Source: Nitrospirota bacterium
Lineage (GTDB): Bacteria; Nitrospirota; Thermodesulfovibrionia; Thermodesulfovibrionales; JdFR-88
NCBI GenBank assembly: GCA_021789215.1
Contig: JAJYJS010000001.1
Span: forward strand, 125,693-189,692
DNA: 64,000 nt
Direction: 5' to 3'
The translations under genes and the position numbers were made by a program. Positions 1 through 8,524 of this stretch are shown here, one piece after another. Each line of letters opens with the position of its first letter. Within the stretch, counting starts at the first letter, position 1. The notes beneath the pieces were generated by a model that was given only the letters and a program-made list of their open reading frames with translations, was not told where the DNA came from and searched no databases.

Positions 1-143
1 AGGTTTATCCCCCTGTTTGGCATGTTCCTCTGCCACCAGCCCGGCATGTAGCTGAAAAGGACCGTGTTCGGGAGCACGAATACCAGGGACACCACGACGA
101 CGGCCGCTATCAGCGCCAGCCGCCACATTATCTTTTTCTTCAT
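1..143 (-). CDS. secD: Protein translocase subunit SecD, N-terminal fragment
   Basis: Partial gene cut by the left edge; only about 47 codons are visible. The ATG at 143 follows a GGAGG-type ribosome site at about 155-160. The peptide begins MKKKIMWRLALIA, then a hydrophobic first membrane segment (about residues 8-28), then a motif reading LPNRGI-like (here MPNRGIN) that in SecD precedes the GLDLQGG signature. SecD with SecF helps the Sec channel release and pull secreted proteins using the proton gradient. In most bacteria yajC lies just upstream; here yajC is about 4.6 kb away on the same strand, with other genes between. The call rests on the short N-terminus only, so it is good but not certain. 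Confidence 0.75.
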   Translation of the reverse strand, partial: MKKKIMWRLALIAAVVVVSLVFVLPNTVLFSYMPGWWQRNMPNRGIN

Positions 144-292
144 TGCCTGAAAGACCTCCAGAGGCTCGAATTAAAAAAACTTTTTAAAAGATAACGGCTT
201 TTTAAAACGCATTACCTTGTATTTTGACATTAAAGGGGGAAGAAGGGCAAGTGTTATCGGAATACGCCCTTGGCCCTTGGCCTCCGGACCGG

Positions 293-323
293 AAAAAAAG
301 CGGGGGCCCCATCGGCCCCCGCT
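293..323 (-). terminator. Intrinsic terminator after the lipoprotein gene
   Basis: A nine-base GC-rich stem (GCGGGGGCC / GGCCCCCGC) with a five-base loop is followed, on the minus strand, by a run of seven T. It lies just past the stop of the lipoprotein gene and before secD, so secD probably has its own promoter in 144-290. Confidence 0.85.
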
Positions 324-350
324 TCCGGATTACGGCAGTCCAGTGCTGAA

Positions 351-2462
351 CTACTGGGTTATGAACGCCTCGCCGACTTCCACTACAATGCCGGATTCCG
401 AATAGACGTAAACCGCCTTCCGGCCGCCGACGGGCCAGAAGATGTCAATATATCCCGGCCCCGCTGGCGCATGCCCGTATATATGGTATACGCCGTTCCG
501 ATTCTCGGCTGTGGCGGCGATTGTGCCGCTAGAGGGCGGGGTTTCGTTGTCCGTTGAGCTGAGCGTGGCGCTGGTGCCATTGATGGTGATAGAGCCCCAT
601 GTGTAGTACGAATACGCGTAAGAGGCGCTGGAATAGAGCGCCCTCGATAGGAAGTTCATCGTGCCCGCAAACGACGGCGGGGTTGATGAATGAGGGGTTG
701 CCATGCCGACAAAGGCGGAGGGGAAATTCCCTATCGCATCGCCGGAAGCGCCGTTGACCATCGAGGCATTGCCCATGGAATTGGAATTCTGGACCTCGTT
801 GCCCTCGAAGGCGCCGGTCTCGAAGACGTTGACGAGCCTCAGGTGCTCTTCGTCCTGGCCGTTCCACACGTTGTCATCGTCTTTTTTCATCGCGATGACG
901 TCCCCGGTGGTGACACCAAGCTCCGTCCCGTTGGACATTCCAAAGCCGTTGCCGCTCACATAGAACCCGCCGCTCGGGCTGCCGAAGTTGGCGGTGCCCA
1001 CCGCCTGGACGGCGTTCGCTATCACTCCGGCCCTCTGCTGGCCGATTGCCCACGGGCCGACGGATGCCACCTCGATGTCATAGCTCCCCTGGAGCGAGGC
1101 TATGCCGCCGGGCTTGGTGAACGTGGCGTCGCCCACGCCTTGCGTCAGCCCGGTGCCGTCCGTTGTGATATAGATGCCGCCCCTGCACCCGGCAGGCTGC
1201 ACAACATAGAGTTCGTCGCCGCCGCCCAGGTCGTATTCCATTATCGCGATGCTGGTCGGGGCGCCGCCGGCAGTCACTATCCGCCCCTGGTTAAGAGTAA
1301 GGTGCATTGAGCCCGCAACCGCGACCTTTCCCCGGAAGCCCGCTACAGCGGCCATCCTCGAGCCGGCGTCCTGATACAGGTTGGGGATGTCGCCGTTGGT
1401 TATCGCGCCGGTGGCGCCGTTCACGATGATTGCGTTGGTCTGGCCCCAGTGGAGCCCGTGCTCGCCGAAGTCCCCTTTTGCGATGAAGTTCCTAGGCCCG
1501 GTATAAAGGCTTCCTGCCGCGGCGTAGAGCCCGGCCTGGGTGACGCCCGAGGGCACGGCTGATGCGGCAAAGACGCCCTTGGTAAGCTTCAAGCTGCTTG
1601 GGTCTGAATCATAATCGAGAAAGGTGCCCGTTATGCCGCCCAGGAGGCCAATGGTACCGGCCACACGGGTGGTGTCGGTGCCGTCTATTATGGAAAGGAC
1701 GACGGCGCTGCCCCTTACCCTGCCGCTGACCGTGGCGGTAGCGGAGCCCGCTACCGTCCCGGTTACCGCGCCGTTGCTGACGGTGATGTCTATAACGGTG
1801 GCGGCCTGGTGGCCGGGTGCGGCCGTATTGGTGATGCCGGTTATGGAGCTATACGTATGACGCATGACGTCGCTATCGCTAAAATGAATGGCCACAAGGC
1901 GGTAACTCCCGTTGGGCAGGGTCGCCGCCCCCGTGCCTGACGAAACGACGTTGGCCATCGCCGTGCTGACAGCGGCGTTTGTAACCGGGTTGCCGTAGAG
2001 GTCGGCATTCGAGATGCCAAGCTGCCCCGACACTTTTGCCATCGCGGCGTCCAGCCCCATGGCGAGGCTGTAATGGTATACGGTGTCCGTGATCGGGGTG
2101 ATGTTTATACCGCCCGCGGTGAACGTGCCGGCAAAGACCATCGTCGCGGCCGGCATGCCGGTGTCCTTGTCTATGCCGCCCTCCGCTTTGATGTAAACAG
2201 GCGACGGCACCGGAGAGACGGTGAGGTGGAATGAAAAATACCCGTTTTGGTCCGTGGAGCCCGAACCTATCACATTAGTGAGCCCCTTGTCGCTGTAAAC
2301 GGTGACCGTGGCGTTTGACACGTAGCCGTCTGCCACGATACCGTTTACGACCGCACCGGTGGCCGCCCCCGAGGACCCGCCGCTGCCGCCGCAGGCCGCG
2401 AGCGCTATCGCGATTGCGCCCAAAAGCGCAAACCACATCAATACCCTGAACCTTTTCTTCAT
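351..2462 (-). CDS. Large secreted lipoprotein, function unknown
   Basis: About 703 residues from the ATG at 2462, chosen because AGAAAGGAG sits nine bases upstream and a clean signal peptide follows; a longer start at 2513 would put 17 extra residues before the signal. The signal has KKR, a hydrophobic core and a lipobox LAAC with the lipid-modified Cys at residue 24, then a Gly/Ser linker. The next part (about 35-110) looks like an extracellular beta-sandwich, with a YVSNATVTVYSD stretch and repeated G-x-F-S-F strands, as in carboxypeptidase-regulatory-like or Ig-like folds. The remainder is Gly/Thr/Ser-rich, beta-repetitive and without recognised catalytic motifs. It is probably an outer-membrane or surface lipoprotein. 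It stands alone, divergent from the LuxR-type gene, with its own terminator. Confidence 0.8.
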   Translation of the reverse strand: MKKRFRVLMWFALLGAIAIALAACGGSGGSSGAATGAVVNGIVADGYVSNATVTVYSDKGLTNVIGSGSTDQNGYFSFHLTVSPVPSPVYIKAEGGIDKDTGMPAATMVFAGTFTAGGINITPITDTVYHYSLAMGLDAAMAKVSGQLGISNADLYGNPVTNAAVSTAMANVVSSGTGAATLPNGSYRLVAIHFSDSDVMRHTYSSITGITNTAAPGHQAATVIDITVSNGAVTGTVAGSATATVSGRVRGSAVVLSIIDGTDTTRVAGTIGLLGGITGTFLDYDSDPSSLKLTKGVFAASAVPSGVTQAGLYAAAGSLYTGPRNFIAKGDFGEHGLHWGQTNAIIVNGATGAITNGDIPNLYQDAGSRMAAVAGFRGKVAVAGSMHLTLNQGRIVTAGGAPTSIAIMEYDLGGGDELYVVQPAGCRGGIYITTDGTGLTQGVGDATFTKPGGIASLQGSYDIEVASVGPWAIGQQRAGVIANAVQAVGTANFGSPSGGFYVSGNGFGMSNGTELGVTTGDVIAMKKDDDNVWNGQDEEHLRLVNVFETGAFEGNEVQNSNSMGNASMVNGASGDAIGNFPSAFVGMATPHSSTPPSFAGTMNFLSRALYSSASYAYSYYTWGSITINGTSATLSSTDNETPPSSGTIAATAENRNGVYHIYGHAPAGPGYIDIFWPVGGRKAVYVYSESGIVVEVGEAFITQ

Positions 2463-2702
2463 GAAAAAAATCTCCTTTCTATTCCAAACAAGATATTTTT
2501 CGAGTATCCCCAAATCAGGTATTTTTATTTTTCCCGGATTTTTCTCTCACTCCCCTGTATCACCCCCTTATCGACTGCCACCCTCCAGGTGCATTCCCCT
2601 TAAAAAAGCAGTATTCTATATTCTGGGAAAGGCCCTTTCTTTAGGTAGTCGTCCGGGTGTCAACCTGTTTACTTTTGTGTAGTCTTTCTTGTAAACTCCC
2701 TT

Positions 2703-4010
2703 ATGCTTCAGATTGTACCCTTGGCGGCCTTTGTTTTCTGGCTTATCTCTTTCCCGATGAACGGTTTTTTGATGCCCCCCGCCGATGCAGGCTCCCTCCT
2801 TTATTTCACCCTGACCTGTTCGGTCTTCTATTTTTCAAGCCATCGCTTTATAAAAGAGAAAAACTTCGGCATGCTTTCGAGGCTTGGGGTGGCGCTGACC
2901 GTTCTGCTGACGGTTGCGTTCCCGCTGGCGCATTTCCCTCATAAAGCGATGCTTGTCCTCATGGGTGCGGCAAGCACCATGGCGCTGTTCAGGGCGCTTT
3001 CCGTCTTGAAGGGCTCGCGCGACCCCGTGCTTGCGGCGGGCCTGGCCCTGGCCCTGGGCAACACCCTTGTTTTTGTCCTCTCCCGCCTGCCCCTGCCGGA
3101 GGCATTAAAATTCTCCGTCATAGCCGCTTCCCTGCTGTCCATAATATTTATCCGGACGGAGTACAGGACGGACTCGAATGAGGGGGACGCGGGCAAAAAA
3201 TACCTTTTCATATACGTCTTTTACCTTATAGGGGGGATTTTTTACGCATATATCACGCCGCTGTATGCAAAAGCGGCATTCATGAACGGGGCCGAGCTGT
3301 TTTTCTACACAGCCACGGCACTGGCCGGCGTTTACCTTATCAGGAAGGAAAGGGACCTGGCGCTCGCGCTGGGGATAATCCTTGGGGCGCTTTCTTTCTC
3401 CCTTCTTATGGCGGGCGGGCAGGTATTGACCAACCTGAGCATGTTCGCCATTCAGGCGGGGTTTGGGTTTATCGACCTCTTCGTTACCTGCATGGTGCTG
3501 GCGGGCGGGGCCTCGATGAAGGCCACGGGGTACGCTTTCGGCACGGTCTGCCTGGCGATATCGGGCGGAGAGGCTTTGAGCACGCATTTTGCCGGAGCGG
3601 AAGCCCCGCTGATTGCGGCCGGGAATGTCATACTGGTCATCTCTGTTTTGGTCTTTTACTTCACGGGGGCAAGGCACGGGAAAGCCGGCACGGAGGAGGC
3701 CCCGGCCGCTGCGGCGCAGGCTTTTCCACGCATGGAAGAGCTATCCAGGGATAACCTGGAGCAGATGCTCGCGCGCCTCTACGAACCCTTTCAGAAAAGG
3801 CTCTCCGAAAAGGAAAAAGACGTGCTGTTCCTGGTGGCGCAGGGCAGGACATACAAGGAAACGGCCGGGGAGCTTGGGATATCCGAATCGACGGTGAAGA
3901 CCTACATGAAAAGGATATGCGAAAAAATGGGGGTCTCGGGCAAGGACGAACTGATAGAAAAAAAGCTTTTCCTGCCCGCGCAGTCCTGGACATCCGGCCC
4001 GGCTGCTTGA
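2703..4010 (+). CDS. Membrane-anchored LuxR-type transcription regulator
   Basis: 435 residues. Roughly the first 320 form ten to twelve hydrophobic segments resembling a degenerate MFS-like transporter. A charged linker (about 325-365) leads to a C-terminal GerE/LuxR helix-turn-helix at about 373-422, with the motif LSEKEKDVLFLVAQGRTYKE and then AGELGISESTVKTYMKRI. Regulators with an N-terminal multi-span domain and a cytoplasmic LuxR head are known; by inference they sense a ligand or membrane state and act on nearby promoters. No kinase or receiver domain is present. No strong ribosome site precedes the ATG, so the start is uncertain. It is divergent from the lipoprotein gene, a plausible target. 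A terminator overlaps the stop. Confidence 0.75.
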   Translation: MLQIVPLAAFVFWLISFPMNGFLMPPADAGSLLYFTLTCSVFYFSSHRFIKEKNFGMLSRLGVALTVLLTVAFPLAHFPHKAMLVLMGAASTMALFRALSVLKGSRDPVLAAGLALALGNTLVFVLSRLPLPEALKFSVIAASLLSIIFIRTEYRTDSNEGDAGKKYLFIYVFYLIGGIFYAYITPLYAKAAFMNGAELFFYTATALAGVYLIRKERDLALALGIILGALSFSLLMAGGQVLTNLSMFAIQAGFGFIDLFVTCMVLAGGASMKATGYAFGTVCLAISGGEALSTHFAGAEAPLIAAGNVILVISVLVFYFTGARHGKAGTEEAPAAAAQAFPRMEELSRDNLEQMLARLYEPFQKRLSEKEKDVLFLVAQGRTYKETAGELGISESTVKTYMKRICEKMGVSGKDELIEKKLFLPAQSWTSGPAA

Positions 4011-4034
4011 CAAAAAGCCGGCCGGACTCTTTTT
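3993..4034 (+). terminator. Intrinsic terminator overlapping the regulator stop codon
   Basis: TCCGGCCCGGCT pairs with AGCCGGCCGGA (one bulged C) around an 11-base loop, followed by CTCTTTTT. The stem starts inside the last codons of the LuxR-type gene and the T-run reaches the stop of the convergent HD gene. Confidence 0.75.
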
Positions 4035-4758
4035 ACGCCATGCGGATGTTGTTGATGAAAAGCTGGAACTCCGCGTTCATGCTGCGGGCGGCCTCGCGGC
4101 AGCCCTTCATCCTGGAAAGGAATATCTCGAAATACTCTATGACGTGCGAGATGCGCGTGTCTATAACCAGGTTCAGGCTGATGACCCTTTCGCTGGGGTC
4201 CACGTTCAGCTCCGACTCGGCCACCGCGTAATTGACCCGGTCGTGGATGTCGCCCTTGATGTCGTTTATCTTCCGCACCCTGCTCCGGTGGACGTCCGCC
4301 TTGTCCGCTATCAATAGGGCGGCGGCCACGGGGCTTGGCACAACGCCCTCCGACTCCTCGTGGGTCATTATCGCCATCATGACGGTGCCGGTGTCCCTGA
4401 TGCCGTATCCAAGCTCTTCCAGTATCTCCTTCGCAAGGATAGCGCCAGTCCTGTGGTGGTCGTGCCTGCCCAGCATGTTTCCCACATCGTGGATGAGCCC
4501 CGCGACAGCGGCAAGCCCGGCCTCCTTGTCGCTGAACGCAAGCTTCTTCAGTATCTTGTAAGCGGAGGCGGACACGTTGTTCACGTGCCTCAGGCCGTGC
4601 TCGGTATAGCCAAGCAGCCTGAGGTACATGTCGGCCATCTCTATATAGACCGATGCCCTCTCGTTTCTAAGGACGGCCTCTACAAGGCCCTGGTGGTAAT
4701 CCCCGTTGTTATTCTTCTTCCTTTTCGGTTCTGCGCGTCGCGATATAGCCTTTTCCAA
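4033..4758 (-). CDS. HD-domain metal-dependent phosphohydrolase
   Basis: 241 residues from a TTG at 4758. The HD pattern is visible: H58 (GLRHV), H90-D91 (GLIHDVGN), a following His cluster (RHDHHRTG) and D150 region (LIADKADVHR). HD proteins bind one or two metals and hydrolyse phosphate esters, often nucleotides or cyclic dinucleotides; the substrate here cannot be told. The TTG start would overlap the end of yajC by 50 bases, so translation may be coupled to yajC, or the true start may be nearer codon 41 (Met). The 3' half (about 165-241) is helical with no recognised motif. It is downstream of yajC in the same direction. Confidence 0.75.
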   Translation of the reverse strand: MEKAISRRAEPKRKKNNNGDYHQGLVEAVLRNERASVYIEMADMYLRLLGYTEHGLRHVNNVSASAYKILKKLAFSDKEAGLAAVAGLIHDVGNMLGRHDHHRTGAILAKEILEELGYGIRDTGTVMMAIMTHEESEGVVPSPVAAALLIADKADVHRSRVRKINDIKGDIHDRVNYAVAESELNVDPSERVISLNLVIDTRISHVIEYFEIFLSRMKGCREAARSMNAEFQLFINNIRMA

Positions 4759-5032
4759 TTTTCACCTTTACATTTTCAGCAATCTTCACAATGAGGGAAT
4801 CGGGCTCAACGGACTCCACCACGCCGTAAATGCCGCCGGCGGTCGTCACTTTATCGCCTTTTTTCAATGCTTCGAGCATCTCCCGGTGTTCCTTCGCCCT
4901 CTTCTGCTGAGGCCTGATGAGCAGGAAATAGAAGATCACGAATATGATTATGAGCGGCAGGAAACTCATGAGCGAGCTGGCTCCCCCCTGCGGTGCCGCG
5001 GCCCCTTCTGCCCAAGCCAGTGCTAAAAACAT
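4709..5032 (-). CDS. yajC: Preprotein translocase accessory subunit YajC
   Basis: 107 residues, the usual YajC length. A short N-terminal periplasmic stretch is followed by one membrane span (about 22-40, SFLPLIIIFVIFYFLLI) and the family signature RPQQKRAKEH, then a small basic cytoplasmic domain with GDKVTTAGGIYGVV. YajC joins the SecDF complex. GGAGGTG lies six bases before the ATG. The gene is separated from secD by an HD gene, a convergent regulator and a lipoprotein gene, although in most genomes the two are adjacent. Confidence 0.95.
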   Translation of the reverse strand: MFLALAWAEGAAAPQGGASSLMSFLPLIIIFVIFYFLLIRPQQKRAKEHREMLEALKKGDKVTTAGGIYGVVESVEPDSLIVKIAENVKVKIGKGYIATRRTEKEEE

Positions 5033-5066
5033 GGTTTCACCTCCAGGAACGGTTAGTTTAATAGAG

Positions 5067-5072
5067 ATTATA
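5067..5072 (-). promoter_or_regulatory. Candidate -10 element for yajC
   Basis: On the minus strand a perfect TATAAT lies 35 bases upstream of the yajC ATG. No convincing -35 is at the usual spacing (TTGATT sits 20 bases away), so this is a candidate only. Confidence 0.4.
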
Positions 5073-5164
5073 CTAACTTTTCAAATTTTTAAAATCAATC
5101 AAATAAAAAAGGGCTGTTGGATGATGTCCGGCGCCCAGGCCGCCCGCACCAGGACCGAAAAATA

Positions 5165-5194
5165 TTTACAAAATCGCGTCCTTGAATGTATTAT
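5165..5194 (+). promoter_or_regulatory. Candidate sigma70 promoter for the gmd cluster
   Basis: TTTACA, an 18-base spacer and TATTAT, ending 36 bases before the gmd ATG. The region is AT-rich and lies between divergent yajC and gmd. Confidence 0.5.
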
Positions 5195-5230
5195 ATTCTT
5201 CGCTGGTAAAAATCCTAAACGGGACGGTTC

Positions 5231-6250
5231 ATGGCTAAAAAGGCATTGATAACGGGCATTACCGGACAAGACGGCGCATACCTGTCAAAGCTTCTTTTAA
5301 ACAAAGGCTATAAAGTGTACGGGGCGTTTCGCCGGACTTCTGATTTGCACCTGGACAGGCTGAGAGAATTGGGCATCGAAGGAGACATAGAGTATGCCCC
5401 TCTTGATCTGCTTGAGTTTACAAACATCCGGAGAACAATAGAAAAAATCCAGCCCGACGAGTTTTACAATCTGGGAGCGCAGAGTTTCGTGGCCTTATCG
5501 TTCGAGCAGCCTATATTCACAGCCGATGTCACCGGATTGGGGGTATTGAGGGTGCTTGAGGCAATCCGGGATGTGAACCCCGAAATCAGGATCTATCAGG
5601 CCTCCTCAAGCGAGATGTTCGGAAAGGTAATGCAGACCCCGCAGACTGAATCGACTCCTTTTTACCCGAGAAGCCCGTACGCAATATCCAAATTGTTTGC
5701 GCACTGGATGACCATAAATTACAGGGAGAGCTATGGCATCTTTGCCTGCTCCGGCATTTTGTTCAATCATGAATCGCCGCTCAGGGGGCTCGAATTCGTT
5801 ACAAGGAAAATAACCCGGTCAATAGCCAGGATAAAATCAGGCTTGCAGGACAAAATCAGCCTGGGCAACCTGGATGCAAAAAGGGACTGGGGCTACGCCC
5901 CCGAATACGTTGAGGCCATGTGGCTGATGCTTCAGCAGCCCGAGCCGGATGACTACGTCATCGCAACAGGCGAGACGCACAGCGTGAGGGAGTTCGTGGA
6001 AGAGGCCTTCCGTGCAGCGGGGACAAAAATTAAATGGTCGGGCGAAGGGGTTCAGGAAACCGGGATTGACGAGGAAACGGGCAAAGTCCTTGTGGCAATC
6101 AACCCTGATTTTTTCCGCCCGGCCGAAGTGAACTCGCTTACCGGCGATTATTCGAAGGCAAAAAGGAAACTGGGGTGGTCTCCCACTACAAAATTTGCCG
6201 GCCTGGTGAAAATCATGGTAGAGCACGATCTCTCTGCAATAGAAAAATAG
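5231..6250 (+). CDS. gmd: GDP-mannose 4,6-dehydratase
   Basis: 339 residues of the short-chain dehydrogenase fold. It converts GDP-D-mannose to GDP-4-keto-6-deoxy-D-mannose, precursor of fucose, rhamnose and perosamine-type sugars. Visible features: the nucleotide-binding [11 protein letters not shown] (G9, G12, G15), the RRTS stretch typical of NADP-specific GMDs (about 34-37), the catalytic group S126, E128 (SSSEMFG), Y150 and K154 (YAISK), and NHESPLRG (substrate loop). A GGGAC ribosome site precedes the ATG. Two GT4 glycosyltransferases follow in the same direction, so the product probably feeds a surface polysaccharide or glycan. The three genes look more AT-rich than the neighbours, which may mean transfer. 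Confidence 0.92.
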   Translation: MAKKALITGITGQDGAYLSKLLLNKGYKVYGAFRRTSDLHLDRLRELGIEGDIEYAPLDLLEFTNIRRTIEKIQPDEFYNLGAQSFVALSFEQPIFTADVTGLGVLRVLEAIRDVNPEIRIYQASSSEMFGKVMQTPQTESTPFYPRSPYAISKLFAHWMTINYRESYGIFACSGILFNHESPLRGLEFVTRKITRSIARIKSGLQDKISLGNLDAKRDWGYAPEYVEAMWLMLQQPEPDDYVIATGETHSVREFVEEAFRAAGTKIKWSGEGVQETGIDEETGKVLVAINPDFFRPAEVNSLTGDYSKAKRKLGWSPTTKFAGLVKIMVEHDLSAIEK

Positions 6251-6308
6251 CTTGCGGCCTTTCGGACCCGGTTTTTAATTTGAGGTTACGTTTCTTGTAA
6301 AATAATCC

Positions 6309-7400
6309 ATGAGGATTTTTCATCTTATCTACGATCACTCCGGAAATCCCTGGGTTGGAGGCGGCGGGGCCGTGAGGGCCTGGGAGATTTACAAACGGCT
6401 TGCCCCAAGGCATGAGATTACCATCATAAGCGGCAGGTATCCGGGAGTGGAGGATTACACAAGGGAAGGCATCCGGTTCCATTTTGAGGGCTCTTCAAAA
6501 GACAATTATATCCTGAGCACGTTCTGCTACGCCGCCAGCGCCTTCAGGTTCCTGAGGAAAAACGGCGGGGATGCGGATGTGGTTGTCGAGGACTTCGCCC
6601 CCTGGAACCCGGTGTTTCCGGGTTTCGCGGTAAAAAAACCGGCAATCCTGCATGTAAATCACCGTGAGGGAGCCGGGGTCCTGAAAAGATGGTATTTTTT
6701 GCCCGGAGTGCCTTTTTATCTTATCGAGAAGTTTTATCCCCTGCTGTTTGAAAACGTTACGGCTTTATCTGAAGAGACGAGAAAAAAGTTCGGTGTTAAT
6801 GCCCAGATACTCCCCGCTGGCATAGACGAAAAGTTAATTGTGGATTCGCCCGCAGAAAAACAGGCATTTCTTTTCTTTGCCGGAAGATTACATATTAAAA
6901 ACAAGGGCCTCGATACGCTTCTTCAGGCGATGCGTCTGCTTCCGTCTGAAAAGCTTATCATTGCCGGCAGAGGGCCTGACGAAGAAAAGCTGAAGAGGGT
7001 GCAGAAAGAGCTTGGTCTGGCAAATGTCGAATTCGCCGGTTTTGTTGACGAAGAGAAAAAGATGGAACTTATGCGAAGAGCGAAACTTTTTGTCCTCCCA
7101 TCCCGTTTTGAAGGCTACGGCATAGTCCTGCTTGAATCAGCGGCCTGCGGCACCCCCGCCGTGGTAAGCGACATACCCGAACTGGGTTTCGCCGTGAGAG
7201 AAGGCTTCGCCCTGAGTTCGAGGACAGGCGACCCGGAAGACCTTGCGGGGAAGATAAACCTGCTTCTTTCTGATAAGGGCGCGAGGGAGGAGATGGGTGC
7301 AAGAGGCCGGAGTTATGCCCGGAATTACTCCTGGGACCGCATATCGGCCGGGTATGAAGGGTATTTATCTAAAATCAAAGAGCGGGTAAACAAGTATTGA
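6309..7400 (+). CDS. GT4-family glycosyltransferase
   Basis: 363 residues, GT-B fold. The N-terminal half has a Gly-rich acceptor loop (PWVGGGGAVRAW, about 14-25). The C-terminal donor domain has AGRLHIKNKGLD (191-202), IIAGRGPDEEKL and the retaining-GT4 motif E268-x7-E276 in FEGYGIVLLE, which holds the donor phosphate and ribose. The sugar donor and acceptor cannot be read; by context a GDP-sugar made with Gmd is possible. No ribosome site is seen before the ATG, while a TAAAAT sits five bases upstream, so a leaderless message is possible. It overlaps the next gene by four bases (TTGA), showing an operon. Confidence 0.85.
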   Translation: MRIFHLIYDHSGNPWVGGGGAVRAWEIYKRLAPRHEITIISGRYPGVEDYTREGIRFHFEGSSKDNYILSTFCYAASAFRFLRKNGGDADVVVEDFAPWNPVFPGFAVKKPAILHVNHREGAGVLKRWYFLPGVPFYLIEKFYPLLFENVTALSEETRKKFGVNAQILPAGIDEKLIVDSPAEKQAFLFFAGRLHIKNKGLDTLLQAMRLLPSEKLIIAGRGPDEEKLKRVQKELGLANVEFAGFVDEEKKMELMRRAKLFVLPSRFEGYGIVLLESAACGTPAVVSDIPELGFAVREGFALSSRTGDPEDLAGKINLLLSDKGAREEMGARGRSYARNYSWDRISAGYEGYLSKIKERVNKY

Positions 7401-8464
7401 AAATACTATTTCTGAACAGGCGGGATATTAAAAACCCAAGTGGCGGAGGCGCAGAGATTTACACGCATGAAGTCGCAAAAGGTTTTGTGGACAAGGGGGC
7501 GGAGGTAACCATCTTTTCAAGCCGGTTCAAAAACTCTCTGCCGGAAGAAAAGATCGAAGGAATAAGATACCTCAGGAGAGGCAACGAGTTTATTGTCCAC
7601 TTCCTGGGCTTCTCACACGCATTCAGACATAAGAAAGACTACGATCTGATAATAGATGAATTCAATGGCCTGGGGTTTTTTGGATTCCTCATTCCAAACA
7701 GCATCCTGCTAATTCATCAACTATACAGGGAGTTCTGGTTTAAGGAGCTTGGCGTCTTCGGACTAATTCCTTACTTTATCGAACCTTTCCTTCTGAAGTT
7801 TTACAGGAAACGGCTTGCTATCACGATTTCCGATTCCACGAGAAAAGACCTTGAGAAATTGGGCTTTAAAAAAATACGCATCGTTTTGGTTGCCATTAAA
7901 ACTCCTCCGCTTGATTCACCGCCTGCCAAAGAAGCGATACCCACAGTTATCTTCCTCGGAAGATTAAGGTCCACCAAGCGGCCCGCTGATGCCATCAAAA
8001 TATTCCATTTTATCAGGCGCGAACTCCCTGAAGTCCGGCTGTGGATGGTCGGCAGGGGACCTGAGGAAGACCGGTTGAAAAACCTCGCCCGCAGCTCGGA
8101 AGGCATTATGTTTCATGGATGGGTCGGAGAGAAAGAGAAACTGGGCCTTCTTGCACGCGCCCACGTGCTGGTTGTACCTTCGGTAAGAGAGGGGTTTGGA
8201 ATAAATGTCATAGAAGCCGCCTCACGGGCAACCCCGGCCGTGGGCTACGATGTCCCCGGGCTGAGGGATTCAATCAAAAATGGCGCCACCGGCTACTTGG
8301 CCTCGGGAGAACTGGATGCCGCAAAAAAGATAACATCGTTGCTAAAAGACGGCGCCCTTTACAGAAAAATGTCTGCAAACTGCCTCGAATACGCAGGGGA
8401 GTTCAACTGGAGCAGGCGTGCCGGAGAATTTTATCGGGCGGCTACTGAAAAGGATCCCCTCTGA
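7397..8464 (+). CDS. GT4-family glycosyltransferase
   Basis: 355 residues from a TTG start overlapping the previous stop (TTGA), a sign of translational coupling. GT-B fold: GGGAEIY acceptor loop (16-22), FLGRLRSTKRP (186-196), MVGRGPEEDRL and the E265-x7-E273 motif (REGFGINVIE). It resembles the preceding transferase in organisation but is divergent in sequence. It likely adds the next sugar in the same glycan. Substrates are unknown. Confidence 0.85.
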   Translation: MKILFLNRRDIKNPSGGGAEIYTHEVAKGFVDKGAEVTIFSSRFKNSLPEEKIEGIRYLRRGNEFIVHFLGFSHAFRHKKDYDLIIDEFNGLGFFGFLIPNSILLIHQLYREFWFKELGVFGLIPYFIEPFLLKFYRKRLAITISDSTRKDLEKLGFKKIRIVLVAIKTPPLDSPPAKEAIPTVIFLGRLRSTKRPADAIKIFHFIRRELPEVRLWMVGRGPEEDRLKNLARSSEGIMFHGWVGEKEKLGLLARAHVLVVPSVREGFGINVIEAASRATPAVGYDVPGLRDSIKNGATGYLASGELDAAKKITSLLKDGALYRKMSANCLEYAGEFNWSRRAGEFYRAATEKDPL

Positions 8465-8524
8465 ACTATCCGCCTCCTTTGTATTTCAATTGATTTTGCC
8501 TCTCTTTTATGATATTTTTGGAAA

